NCBI GenBank assembly: GCA_012184525.1
Contig: WOFQ01000082.1
Span: 1-64,000 of the forward strand
DNA length: 64,000 nt
From: Xenoacremonium recifei
Taxonomy: Eukaryota > Ascomycota > Sordariomycetes > Hypocreales > Nectriaceae
Direction: 5' to 3'
The notes below the pieces were generated by a model. It was not told the origin of the DNA, searched no databases, and was given only the letters and a program-made list of their open reading frames with translations. Shown here in pieces: positions 33,149 through 44,421 of the stretch; the stretch's first letter is position 1, and every line of letters begins with the position of its first letter. The translations under genes and the position numbers were made by a program.

Positions 33149-33993
33149 ATTTTTATCTTGCAAATGGTGATAGTTTTTTTTTGAGAAAGCAGAAGCGGAA
33201 AGTGGTTGGCGTCGCCCAAAATTGGGTGCGGAAATTGGTCTAGTTATATTTGGCCTGATTTATACATAATGGCTTCAGTGTGACCCTACATGCAACGGAA
33301 AGATTGATAGATCGTTGTGTTTTCCTGTCCTTCCAGACTGACCAACGGCTCCCTTTACACGTTGCGTGGTAATCCGGGGTTCTAGTGCAACTGTAATTTG
33401 AAGAAAAGAGAGACTAAATGTTCGGCTAACCGTTGACCCATGGGGAAGGAATAAATTGACAGATGGTGGAACCTCTTCCCCATGTTTTGTAACATGGCTA
33501 AGCTACGAATGCTTCAAAGGGATGCTTGTCGGACCGATATCTCTTGGCGGGGTCGCAATGGCGTACTAATGCGGCTGTTGTGGATGAGCAAATCATCTGG
33601 TCATACTTCTAGCTCTCTTCCTTCAGCAGCAGGACCAATCCTTCAGTGAGGGGGCGGTGCCATTTGAGTCATAGGACAGGGAATATTCCCGGGAACAGTA
33701 GGAAAAGATCGACTAAAGAAGGAGAAGTACTGATACTTGGGTACGTGGGCCGCAAGTTCTTCAGAGTGTCGGACCGAGAACTCTAGGCTGCTAGTGCTTG
33801 CTTTGAAGCTTCTGACGATCGCCTGACTGGCTCCCCCTTCACGTCTCATTTCATTTCTGATGGCCTTATATGCTCATCAACATTCTCGAGAGTGGTTGAC
33901 TTGCGGTCGCCGTCGTGGGTATTATCTCGTTCAATCTTCTCGCGACTGCATATATCGTACTTTCCGTTCCTGGCTAAATATATCGTTTTAACC
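33149..33993. promoter_or_regulatory. bidirectional promoter, MAL-type permease / beta-galactosidase
   Basis: About 845 bases between divergent starts. SYGGRG boxes for the carbon repressor CreA occur at 33374-33379 (CCGGGG) and 33547-33552 (GCGGGG). A shared, glucose-repressed promoter is plausible but not shown. Confidence 0.4.
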
Positions 33994-36900
33994 ATGTCGG
34001 GCCAGCAGTCCTTGGCGAAGATGTTCGCTCCAATTCATAAGAATCCAGATTGGAATAATCTAGAGATTATCCACCGCAATACCCTGGCACCTCGCTCCTC
34101 TTTCTTCAACTACCGCTCGAAAAAAGATGCTCTTCGCGGTGACTTAAACAAAGCTGCATTTATTGACCTTTCCGGGACTTGGAAGTTTAAGATTTATGAT
34201 TCCCCCTGGTCCCTACCGACAGCAGTTAATGAAATTCTTGATGCTGTTGATGGATATAGCGATATCATGGTTCCAGGAATGTGGCAGCTTCAGGGCTATG
34301 GTACGGGTCCTCGCTATACGAATATGAGTCTCCCCTTCCCGGTTGACCCTCCAAATGTCCCCTTATTCGAGAACGAAACAGGCCATTATGTTAGAAAGTT
34401 TGAGATTCCGAAATCCTTCCACGACCAGCAGCTGAGGCTGCGCTTTGAAGGCGTAGACTCTGCCTTTCATGTCTTCGTCAACGGAACTGAGGTTGGGTAT
34501 TCCCAAGGATCCAGGAACCCCTCAGAGTTCGACATTACCGCATTCGCCTTACTGAAGGAGCCTAACCTCTTATCTGTCATTGTATATGAGCGATGCAACG
34601 GCACATACCTTGAAGATCAGGTAACTCTAGGCGCAATCTTGGGAACAGATGAATTCTTTAATAACTATGAGACAGGATCAATGGTGGCTGAGTGGCATTT
34701 TCCGCGATGTTTATCTGCTTGCATTCCCCAAAATCCGCATCGAGGATTTTAAAATTGAAACTTTGCTTGATGAAAAATACCGTAACGCGGTCTTGTTCGT
34801 CGAGGTCCGTGTCAGCACTTCAGAAAGAGTTACACTTGAGCTTCTCGACGCCGATGACCAAAGAGTGGTTACGGAATCAAAAGAAGACTCTTCTGACTCT
34901 GTCATAAACTTCAAAGTGGAAATACTGAATCCACAGAAGTGGACCGCGGAAACACCATACTTATACTCAGCCATACTATCAATCGGCGACGGGAACCAGC
35001 AGACAATCCGCCAGAGTGTTGGATTTCGCCAGGTCGAGATCAAAGATGGCATCATCACTGTCAACGGGCACAGAATTGTATTTCGCGGAACGAATAGACA
35101 CGAGCACCACCCCGAGTTTGGTCGTGCTGTACCTTATGAGTTCATGCGAAATGAGTTGATAAACATGAAGTTGCATAACATCAATGCCATCCGCACTTCT
35201 CACTACCCGAACGATTTTCGCTTCTACGATCTTGCTGATGAACTTGGCTTTTGGATCATGGATGAAGCCGACCTTGAAACGCATGGATTCTCCTACGTCG
35301 AACTCGCTGCTTTGACGGACGAGGAGAGGAATCTGTCTAAGAAAGGAGTCATCTCCCTTGAATGCGGACGCGCTACAGAATGGATCACGAATAAGCCCGA
35401 GTGGGAGGATTCTTTCATCGATCGCCAGAAACAAATCGTGTTTAGAGACAGGAATCATCCTTCAGTTATTATCTGGTCTCTTGGGAACGAATCTTATCAC
35501 GGCAAGAATACCACAGCGGCGTATGATTGGGTCCAAGCGCACGATGCCACACGCCCTATCCATTATGAAGGAGACCGGGACGCAGAAGTGGTAGATATGT
35601 ACAGCTTGATGTACCCCGAAATCCCCGAGGTGCTGCAGCTTGAATCCACGTCACCCCAAAACAAGCCTATCATTCTCTGTGAATATCTATACGGGATTGG
35701 AAACGGAGCCGGAGCAATCAAAGAGTACATCGAGCTCTTTTATAAGTACCCACGCCTACAAGGCGGCTTCGTCTGGCAATGGGCTAGCCAGGGACTTGTG
35801 ACTCATACTAAAGAGGGCGAAATATTTTACGGGTATGGCGGGGACTTCAACGATACCATCAATGACGGTCGCGAAAACACTCATGGATATAATTTCTCAG
35901 ATCATACTCCGAAGCCTGCATTGGCAGAGATCAAAAAGGCTCTTGAACCAGTAGAGATCAGGGATTGGACAGGGGACGGATTTACCTTGGTCAATCGGTA
36001 TGACTTCATGAATCTCGATCATTTGAAGTGTCACTGGTCAATAGTTGCAGACGGCTATCGCTCACAGGCATTTGAAGTGAAGCTGCCGGATGTTCCGCCC
36101 GGGGAATCTGCGACTATCAATGTTGACACTACGAATCTGACTGATGAAGCCAGGGAATACTATCTGAATGTTAGTTTCACATTGAAGAATGCCACCCTTT
36201 GGGGTCGAGCTGGTCACGAAGTTGCGGGAGGGCAGTTTCAACTACATGGCCCCGTTCCCCGCCCCTTGAACACATCAAAAGCGTTGAAATGCCCATCATG
36301 GAAGACGAAATCTGAGTTTCTCGTCGAAATTTCAGGCACAGATTCTACATGGACCTTTGACTGTCTCCGTGGCCGGCTACTATCATGGGAAAAAGGCAAG
36401 GCACAGGTGGAGATGATCTCTGGCCCTCTAGCCGTTAGTTTTTATCGACCAATGACTGACCACGATGCCTTGGGAGATGGCCGCGAATGGGAGGCAAAGC
36501 TTTTGAAGCATATTACGACACTCACTAAGAGTGTTGCTGTTATACAAGACGAGGCGTGTCTTTGCTTTGAGGTCTCCGCTCGACTGGGACCTCCTGGGTT
36601 AGAATGGGGTATCAATTCGGTCATTACATACGCATTCACCATGGACAGCTTGAACCTTTCATTCAGTGGCAGTCCTTTCGGCGTAAATGCCCCAGATACT
36701 CTGGCAAGAATTGGGCTTGAAATCTCCCTCTCTCCAGACTTCGACCAGGTTGGTTGGTTCGGTCGCGGGCCCGGTGAATCGTATCGGGATCGAAAGCTTT
36801 CTCAGAATATCGGAAACTGGAATGCTGGGCTAAGTGACCTATTCACTCTGTTTGAGTACCCCCAAGAAAGCGGAAACCGTGTTGATATTCGCTGGGCAGC

Positions 36901-37168
36901 CTTCAGCAGTTCCAAAAATAAGGATCTCTCGATAAAGGCTGACTTTGGAAACCAAGACAGTTGCAGCTTCAGTGCGTGCTACTACGACGTGTCGGACATC
37001 GACAAATGTGCGCATCCTTGGGAGTTGAAGAAATTAAGGAAGAACAATGCTATAGTGAAATTAGATTGGGCACACCATGGCTTGGGCACAGGAGCAATCG
37101 GGCCTAAGACCTTGCCGCAGTACAGTCTAAGAAACGAGGACTTTATGTTTGATATAATACTAGAGTAG
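33994..37168 (+). CDS. GH2 beta-galactosidase (LacZ type)
   Basis: Two exons (33994-34620, 34676-37168) encode 1039 residues. The 55-nt intron is confirmed by the join YLEDQ to DQWWLSGIFRDVYL, a GH2 landmark. Domain order is an N-terminal jelly roll, an immunoglobulin-like domain, a TIM barrel with the acid/base Glu481 in IIWSLGNES and nucleophile Glu545 in ILCEYLYGIGNG, then a C-terminal beta-sandwich (FGRGPGESYRDRK). The enzyme hydrolyses terminal beta-D-galactosides such as lactose or galactosylated oligosaccharides. There is no signal peptide, so it is probably cytosolic, as for yeast LAC4-type enzymes and unlike the secreted GH35 fungal lactases. The ATG at 33994 has a good context (ACCATG) and was preferred over an upstream GTG-opened extension. 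Confidence 0.92.
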
Positions 37169-38178
37169 CTCTTTGCTGGTTCCATTATTAAATCTTTCAT
37201 TTGAGCTCGCTTCGCTTTTCCCAACGTGAAGTTATCGCAAATTCCATCTACTCACCACTGAGTATGATGGGAGATTTTAACCTCTTTTCAAGATACTCCA
37301 TACCCCCCTTCTGCTCTCTTGCTCTGTTCCTGATAATCCAGATGCTTTATCTTTCAATTGTTGACATCAAAGCGCACCCCCTTACAATAAGGCTTCTCGA
37401 GCGCCAACGCCTGAGTGTGTAGTGCAGGTAACTCGCCTCTAATTATGCTTGAAAACAAGCTTTGCCAAAAGTTATTTACCAAAATCAGGAAGCCGCCGCT
37501 ATAAATCACTCATTCACGAACCGTCAAGATTTCCCCCTCGTTTGTGACTTGCTCAGCTCCCTTATGCTTTATTTGATGAGCACGGATAGAGATATCATTC
37601 CGCCTGTTCCGTACAAGAGTGGGGAGTATCGGAGAACGCGGTCAAATAGGCACCATCTCCGAGATGGTACACATTTCGTTTTGCCGATCCCGTTGCCGGT
37701 TTGAGGTCGTCAAAGATTTCTTCCCTAAAGGTTGGTCGGTTTCAGCGAGAACTAGCGTAGGAACAAGTAAAAACAGGCGAAAAGATTCAGTTGCCACGCG
37801 CAGTCATTTATCAATCGAGGATGAATGGCTATCCAAAAACAGCATCAAATCATGGTATATGCACCGAGCAGTGTACTTTGTATTCTATTCTTATCTGAGT
37901 GAACTTCCGTACTAAGAAGGTGGAATGATGGCAATAGCCTCCATACTCCTCACTCTGGGGTGGAGATAAGGGTGAACTTGTTATATGCCTACGCGTTGCG
38001 GTAGACAGATTCCCCACTCTTGAGAATACTGGGACAGTTTGAAGATAAGAACGAGCTGGGTAAAGCCAATGACTATAGTTCCTGGTGGCTTTACCTTATC
38101 TATCAGTAAGCCATTGTTAAATTCTCAAGCGATGCCGCTCTGCTTGAGACTGAGGAGGGAAGCGCATCCACCACAGCC
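37169..38178. other. intergenic region upstream of the NCS1 permease
   Basis: About 1 kb without a supported gene; it contains the three GATAAG boxes listed separately. Confidence 0.4.
37965..38100. promoter_or_regulatory. three GATAAG boxes upstream of the purine-cytosine permease
   Basis: GATAAG at 37965-37970 and 38044-38049 and its complement CTTATC at 38095-38100 lie 214, 135 and 84 bases before the ATG. Clustered GATA sites are characteristic of AreA/NIT2-controlled nitrogen genes, and purines and cytosine are nitrogen sources in fungi. Binding is inferred. Confidence 0.5.
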
Positions 38179-39880
38179 ATGAATGCTGCAGAGCCCTCGA
38201 AAGAGGCCAGTGTGTCGTCGGACTATGCTCCTCAACCCGCGGCGGTAACCACTGCTGAGGTTCCCGTGGGATGGCGTGGTTATCTCAATCGGGTCGCCAA
38301 CTCAAGTTGGTTCGAACTCCGGGGCGTCGAAAGAGTTACGCCCGAAGAGCAAGAGCTGGCTGCCAAGCCCAACTATCTACAGATGTTGTTCTTGTGGTCT
38401 TCGGCGAACCTGACAGCCAATAATCTAGCCCTTGGGTTCCTCGGGCCAATTGTCTACGGCCTATCATTCACAGACTCGGCCCTGTGCGCGACTTTTGGAG
38501 CTTTGATTGGAAGTGCCGGAACAGGCTTCATGAGTATGTGGGGTCCAATGTCAGGTCTGCGAACGATGGTATGTTCGAAGACCCCTCTCGGCTTTTTCTA
38601 GGGTTGCTTGTTGGTGGTAGACTAACATCGTCATAATAAGATCTTCGCCCGCTACACAATGGGATGGTGGCCCAGCCGTATCTGCGTTCTTCTCAATATT
38701 GTCATTATGGCCGGTTATGGCATGATCGATTGTGTTGTCGGTGGCCAGATCATCTCTGCTGTTTCTGATGGCAAAGTAACAATCGTCGTTGGCATAATCA
38801 TTGTGGCAATTATTTCTTGGGTTGTCACGATTTTCGGGCTCCCCCTCTTCCACGCCTACGAAAGGTATATGATCCATCTCCTATAAAACTTCCAGGTTGC
38901 TAATGTCTTGCGTTATCCAGATATGCTTGGGCCCCTCAACTATTCGTCCTGTTCATTCTGGTGGGCGTAGCAGGCCCATATTTCAATACTTCAACTCCCA
39001 CGGAGGGTAATTCAATCACGAAAAACGCCGATCGCCTTTCTTTTCTTTCGCTTTGCCTCTCGGCTGCAGTTGCCTGGTCGCCAGTCGGTGGAGACTACTA
39101 CGTGTATTTTCCGAAGCGCACATCGAAAATTGTTACCTTTCTCTTGACATGGCTTGGCGAAGGCATATCGATTGCGTTTGTCTACATTCTGGGGTGCGGT
39201 ATCGGTTCTGGTACAGCATCGACTCCTTCCTGGCAAGAACAATATGATGTCTCCTCAGGAGCACTCCTTGTTGCCACATTTTCTCCTCTCAATAAGTTCG
39301 GGAAATTCTGTGGCGTCGTTATGGCTCTCGGCGTCATCGCCAACAATGTTCCAGGTACATATTCAGCTGCTTTGGGGTTTCAGTGCCTCGGATCGCTTCC
39401 TGCAAAGATCCCAAGGTTTGTGTGGAACACATTCACTGTTATTGTGTACACCATTTGTGCAGCAACAGGTCGCAACCATCTCTTCGAGATTTTTGAGAAT
39501 TTCCTCGCCCTCATGGGATATTGGGTGGTGATCTGGATCTGCCTAACGATTGAAGAACTTCTCATCTTCAGGAAGAGTTTTTCTTCCTATGACTGGAATA
39601 ACTGGAATCAGCAAGCGAAGGTTCCCGTTGGTCTAGCAGCATTGGCTTCCTTCCTGATCGGTTGGGTAGGTTCCGTCGTGGGAATGGATCAAACATACTT
39701 CATCGGACCTCTCGCGAAGTTGGTTGGCTTATACGGCGCAGATGTAAGTTGTGGCGAGTTTTCTTTTTAGTGGCAATTTGAGCTAACTATTCGCAGCTGG
39801 GGATGTATCTCGGAGTTGGTTTCGCCGGTCTTACGTTTCCGGCTTTTCGATTCCTTGAACTCAAAGTTTTCGGACGTTGA
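38179..39880 (+). CDS. purine-cytosine permease, NCS1 family (FCY2-like)
   Basis: Four exons (38179-38568, 38641-38864, 38921-39743, 39797-39880) join in frame to 506 residues. NCS1/FCY features are a cytosolic N-tail ending WFELRGVERV, a first helix region with WSSANLTANNLALGFLGP, ARYTMGWWPSR in the second, the SAAVAWSPVGGDYYVYFP helix, NNVPGTYSAALGFQ, and a short C-terminal exon. Members import cytosine, adenine, guanine or hypoxanthine with protons at the plasma membrane. The promoter has three GATAAG boxes. It follows the beta-galactosidase gene but shares no obvious pathway with it. Confidence 0.9.
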
Positions 39881-40249
39881 ACCGATTGCGTCTGGTAGAA
39901 CTGATGGTCTCTAGTTCCATGGAATAGCGTAGGAACCTTTGGGTCTTGAATCTTTTCTTTTCTGGGTGTGCTGCCCAATTCCACGTTTTACGGGAATGTC
40001 TTCTCAAGAGCATCTGAAGGCAAAATTCCATCTCTACGCCAGATAAATGGTAACACGGGTGTTCGTATTTGATTAAGGGATAGAAGTAATAGACATTACT
40101 TAGAGCCAACAAGCATAAATATAAAAAGTATAAGACCAGAACCTAACAGTAATATGCTCACTCCTAGCCTCGATGATATATAAACCTATGTCGCATCTCT
40201 CTTGGAAAACAACATTTCAAAGAAGCGTTCCAAATCCATCTCACACATG
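39881..40249. other. convergent 3' intergenic region
   Basis: Between the ends of the NCS1 permease and the GMC gene; AT-rich around 40080-40160. Nothing further seen. Confidence 0.4.
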
Positions 40250-42263
40250 TTATATTTTTGCTGGAATCGTGGCCGAAACAACCTCTTCAAGTAAAACCTC
40301 CGCACAACGGACACCAATCAAATATGCGTTTACCTGTGTGTGGTTGGTTGTGAGAATAGGACAAACACTCATATCAGCCACTCTCAACCCGCCAATATTG
40401 TCAACCCGAAAGCGATTATCCACTACCCGTTCCGAGTTCCCGGAGTGGCCCATGACGCAGCTCCCCATGCTGTGGAATCCCTGTGTCAAGTTTTCCCGTA
40501 TGAAGCTGTCAAGATCCTCCTCTCTATCACTCTTCGGCTCCAGCAGAGGGCGTTGAACAATTTTAGTCAAAGCCTCCGTTTTGGCAAGGCGAAGTATCTC
40601 TTGTAACGTTTCTAGGGCAACTCTTCGGTCGAGCGGGTGCACCATATAGTTGGGATCAACTATCGGTGGCTCTCTAGGGTTACGACTCCGGAGACGAAGT
40701 GCACCCTCACTAAGGCAATTTTGGTTAAGGGCTTCCATCACGAGAACGCTAGCATCAGCAGGGCAGGGGCCTGTATAGAAGAGAGGACCGGAATGCATCC
40801 ATATCTCCGTGCTCGGTCTATTAGGTTTCGAAAGGAAGCTTTTGATCTTCGAACCAGCGTTCTCAATCTCGTTTGAAGACAGGACGCCTGGTAAACGTGG
40901 GAATATGAGAGCCGCACTAGCTCCAAATACTGACAAGGGGCCAGTGTGAGTGGAAGTGTACTCCTCCCTGGCAGCAGATAAGAGAGCTTGAGAGTTGAGA
41001 ACCTGGTTGTGCCCTAGAATGCTAGGTTTGATAACGTATTCGCAAGAAAGGGCGGTATGATCTCGGATGCGACACCCGACACCTGGCAAGTCGACGACAA
41101 CGGGGATTAGCAGTTCTTCAAGATCCTTCCGTGGTCCGATTCCAGACAATAAAAGAAGTTGAGCGGACTGAAAAGTCCCAGCGGTCAAAACGATTTCTCG
41201 ACTGACACGAATCTCAATAGGACAAACGTCCGCTCGGGCGCCGGGCCCGTCAGCTAGTGAGGCCAATTCGACGCCTACGGCCGTGCCATCCTTGACAATA
41301 ATACGGGTACACATAGTGTTTGTTACTATGCTTAGATTCCCGAGCCTTCTGCGCTGGTCACGGCCGAGAAATGCATTGGCGCTCGTAACTCGAATACCCT
41401 TCTTGACGCTGAATTGGGCCACCGAAGCGCCAATTGGGTTCCCATTGTTGTTGTCCAAGTTTATACTGTGGCCTGCCTGTTGCGCCGCCTCCAGACAATG
41501 ATGAACAAGCGGCTGCCATACTCTGTTAAACTGTACCGCAATTGGACTGGGAGAGAGAACTCGTTACTAATGTCGCCATTGAAAGCTATCGGGCTGCATG
41601 AGCATACTCACCCGCCTTGACCGTGGAATTCAGGAGTTGCTGTCGCGTACTTTTCCATTCCTTCTGGGCACTCCGGGTTGAAATCCTCAAGCTTCATAAC
41701 TTGAGACTTAGTTTCTGTTTTGGATAGAAAAGACCGGCTCCTTTAACTTACCTCGTTCAGAACATGCTTTACATTACTCCATCGCCACCAGGGATCGTCT
41801 ACAAGATCGGCCCAGTCGTCATAGTCAACGCTAGGGCCTTTCACCCAAGCCATAAAATTATTCGCGCTATCTTTCATTAATATGGAATCAAAAAGTTTCA
41901 ATGGACAACTAACGAGCAGCCACCTATCCCTCGGCCCCGAGGGTATACAATTTCACGGCCATTAAGCTCTCGTTGCGGTGATGTTACGTATAACCAATTT
42001 CCCTTTTCGCTTCCGAACTTTGGCTTGGTGAGTCCCGGCACAAGATTGTCAGGATCTGTCGAGTCATCCGGTCCGGCCTCGACCACAAGAATCCGACACT
42101 GCGGCAATTCAGTAGCAAGTCTACAGGCTATAAGACAGCCAGCCGTGCCACCTATGAATGATCAACAAGGAAATTCGCAGTGATTTGTTGAAGTAGGGAA
42201 ATTGTTACCTCCAATCACTGCATAATCAAAGGCTATGCCTTGTATTGCTCGGAGACGGTGCAT
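40250..42263 (-). CDS. GMC oxidoreductase (FAD alcohol oxidase/dehydrogenase), -AKI C-terminus
   Basis: Five exons (42263-42209, 42151-41914, 41866-41752, 41706-41612, 41546-40250) encode 599 residues with consistent phase. The FAD-binding fold starts at residue ~13 (DYAVIGGGTAGCLIACRLA), followed by the GMC signatures PRGRGIGGCSANNFMAW and LTAGTFQSAQLLLLSGIGP, and the C-terminal catalytic block with HSMGSCVMG and NHTQVNAYLIG. Family members oxidise primary alcohols (methanol, aryl, long-chain or glucose). No signal peptide precedes the Rossmann fold, so it is intracellular, and the final residues are -AKI, a variant peroxisomal tripeptide. It is divergent from a family-3 aldehyde dehydrogenase that could take its product. 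The first exon is short and its ATG is the least certain point. Confidence 0.88.
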
Positions 42264-42791
42264 GTCCCAAGCATTGATCAAGATCCACTGGTGGGAGGTT
42301 ATTGATATTACGCCCAGGCCGAGACAACGAGGGCTAGAATGGAGAAAGGAACACTCTCTCACTCGAAAAATGTTTTAAATGTCTTTATCATCGTAAGGAG
42401 GTATTCCCCCACTCATAAGATACTAGATTATAACCTGATTTGCTGACCAGGTTCCGACGTGCGCGCACAAACAGCGTCGTTTATCATTCCGGCTGGGAAC
42501 TGATGTTAGCGTAAAGCTAAGCGCCTACTATGTAGCAATAGTAGATGATACCAAAGATAAGTTATCACAGGAAGCCCCCACCTGGAGGGTAGATAACAGA
42601 CTCCGCGTTAACTTTCACCCCATCTTGAAGCCTTATTCCCCCACCATTGTTAATAGCAGGTAGGAGGAAGCTTCTGCACAATAGTCTCATACCTGTGGCA
42701 CCCCGTCATCTTCATTTAAAAACAATACTCATTGGCTTGCTGATTCTTGACGGCCTGTCTCAAAAGCTTGATGCACAATTGATCATACAAT
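42264..42791. promoter_or_regulatory. bidirectional promoter, GMC oxidoreductase / aldehyde dehydrogenase, with GATA palindrome
   Basis: 528 bases between divergent starts. The 11-base palindrome GATAAGTTATC (42556-42566) offers two inverted GATA sites, and another GATAA follows at 42592. A CreA-type box CCCCAC lies at 42576-42581. The compact cluster midway between the genes suggests shared control by a GATA factor; this is an inference. Confidence 0.45.
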
Positions 42792-44332
42792 ATGCTTATT
42801 ACACCACCTCAAGACATCAAGGAATCCTACAGGAGGGTTTCCGACGCGTTCTTTAGTCGCAAGACACTACCAGTGAGCTTCCGGAAGAGTCAGCTCAAGC
42901 AATTCTGGAAACTAGTTGATGTACTGGCCTATAGTTAAATTTTGTGGCATCCTTGGCTCATTCGTATAAATAGGAGAACGAAGATTACTTAAGACAATGT
43001 CTGCAGAAAGACTTATGCAAGCCACTCGTAGAGGCTCAGGGTCTTGAGTTATCTCTATTCAAAAATGAAGTGGTCTTTTTATTAGAGAGCTTGGACAACT
43101 ACCTAGAACCTGAGGAGCCTTACGTCCCAGAAAGTTTCCGTGGGCTCACTCCGAGAATTATCAAACAGCCCAAAGGTGTATGTTTAATCATAGGGTATGT
43201 CGACTACTTGACATCATTTAACATGACATAACGTGTTAAAGATTATAACCACTGCCACAGAACCTGGAACTATCCGTTCTTTCTTACAGCATCCCCATTC
43301 TTGGGTGTTATCGCATCAGGCTGCACTGGCATAATGAAGCCTCCCGAGCATGCCCCGGCCACAACGAAAGCCCTAACGGAACTAGTGCCCAGGTATCTGG
43401 ATACTGAATGTTATGCTGTAGTGAATGGCGCTGCAGATTCTGTTACAGCTCTTCTCTCCTTGAAATGGAACCACATCTTCTACACTGGTGGCAAGAGGGT
43501 GGGCAGCATTTTAGCCACAGCGGCGGCTCACAACCTCACCCCTATTACCCTTGAGCTCGGTGGTAAATGTCCGGTTATTGTTACTCCATCGGCTGATCTG
43601 CAGTTGGCAGCGCGCCGCATTGCTTGGGGAAAGTTCGCATGTGCGGGACAAACATGCGTTGCTCCTGATTATGCTCTAGTGTCCTCTGAAATCTATACAC
43701 CATTTCTAGAGGCTCTGAAGAATGTCATTACGGAGTTTTATGGAATGGACCCTTCGGGTGAAGGGAAAATGGGACGAATTATTAACTCGCACCATTGGGA
43801 CCGAGTTATCAACATGCTCGACAGAACTCGTGGTAAAATCATTGCTGGCGGAACGGCTCTTGCTAACAGAAAAGATCTTTATGTACCACCGACTATTGTC
43901 ATCGACGTGACACTAAACGATTCATTAATGGCAGAGGAGATATTCGGCCCGATACTTCCAATCAAAAGATATCAGACATTAGAAGAGGCCTGTAGCTTGA
44001 TACCGCAGATTTCGGAGGAACCCCTGGGGCTTTACATCATGAGCGAAGACAAAGGCGATCTGGACTATGCACTGGCAAACACTCTTTCTGGTGGTGTTAC
44101 TCTGAACGATGTAATGACGCAGATCGCGGTGCCAAACCTACCGTTTGGAGGCATTGGCCAAAGTGGACTGGGTTCATACCACGGGAAGATGAGCATCGAC
44201 ACATTCAGTCATAGGAGAAGTGTCGTACACGTGCCTAAGGAAGCTGAACAAGGATTTGACTGGCGCTATCCGAGCGGCGATCAGAATGAGAAGTTCCGAT
44301 TTTATAAGAACAATCTAGAAGCTAAATTGTAA
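42792..44332 (+). CDS. aldehyde dehydrogenase, family 3 (fatty-aldehyde type), -AKL C-terminus
   Basis: Three exons (42792-42920, 42974-43194, 43261-44332) encode 473 residues, the usual length of ALDH3 enzymes. The N-terminal helices read QLKQFWKLVD then ENEDYLRQCLQKDL across intron 1. The cofactor region follows with GTWNYPFFLT across intron 2. Catalytic Glu215 is in LELGGK and the nucleophile Cys249 in GQTCVAPDY; EEIFGPILP and PFGGIGQSGLG complete the family pattern. ALDH3 enzymes oxidise medium- and long-chain or aromatic aldehydes to acids with NAD(P). The last three residues are -AKL, a good PTS1 peroxisomal signal. Divergent from the GMC oxidoreductase, which may supply its aldehyde. 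Confidence 0.92.
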
Positions 44333-44421
44333 AAGATAAAAGATAGTAGGAAGCAGAAGTACTTTTATATAATTTTAGGACCGAAATTCAATCTAGGTCT
44401 TTACATTTATACGCTGGATCG

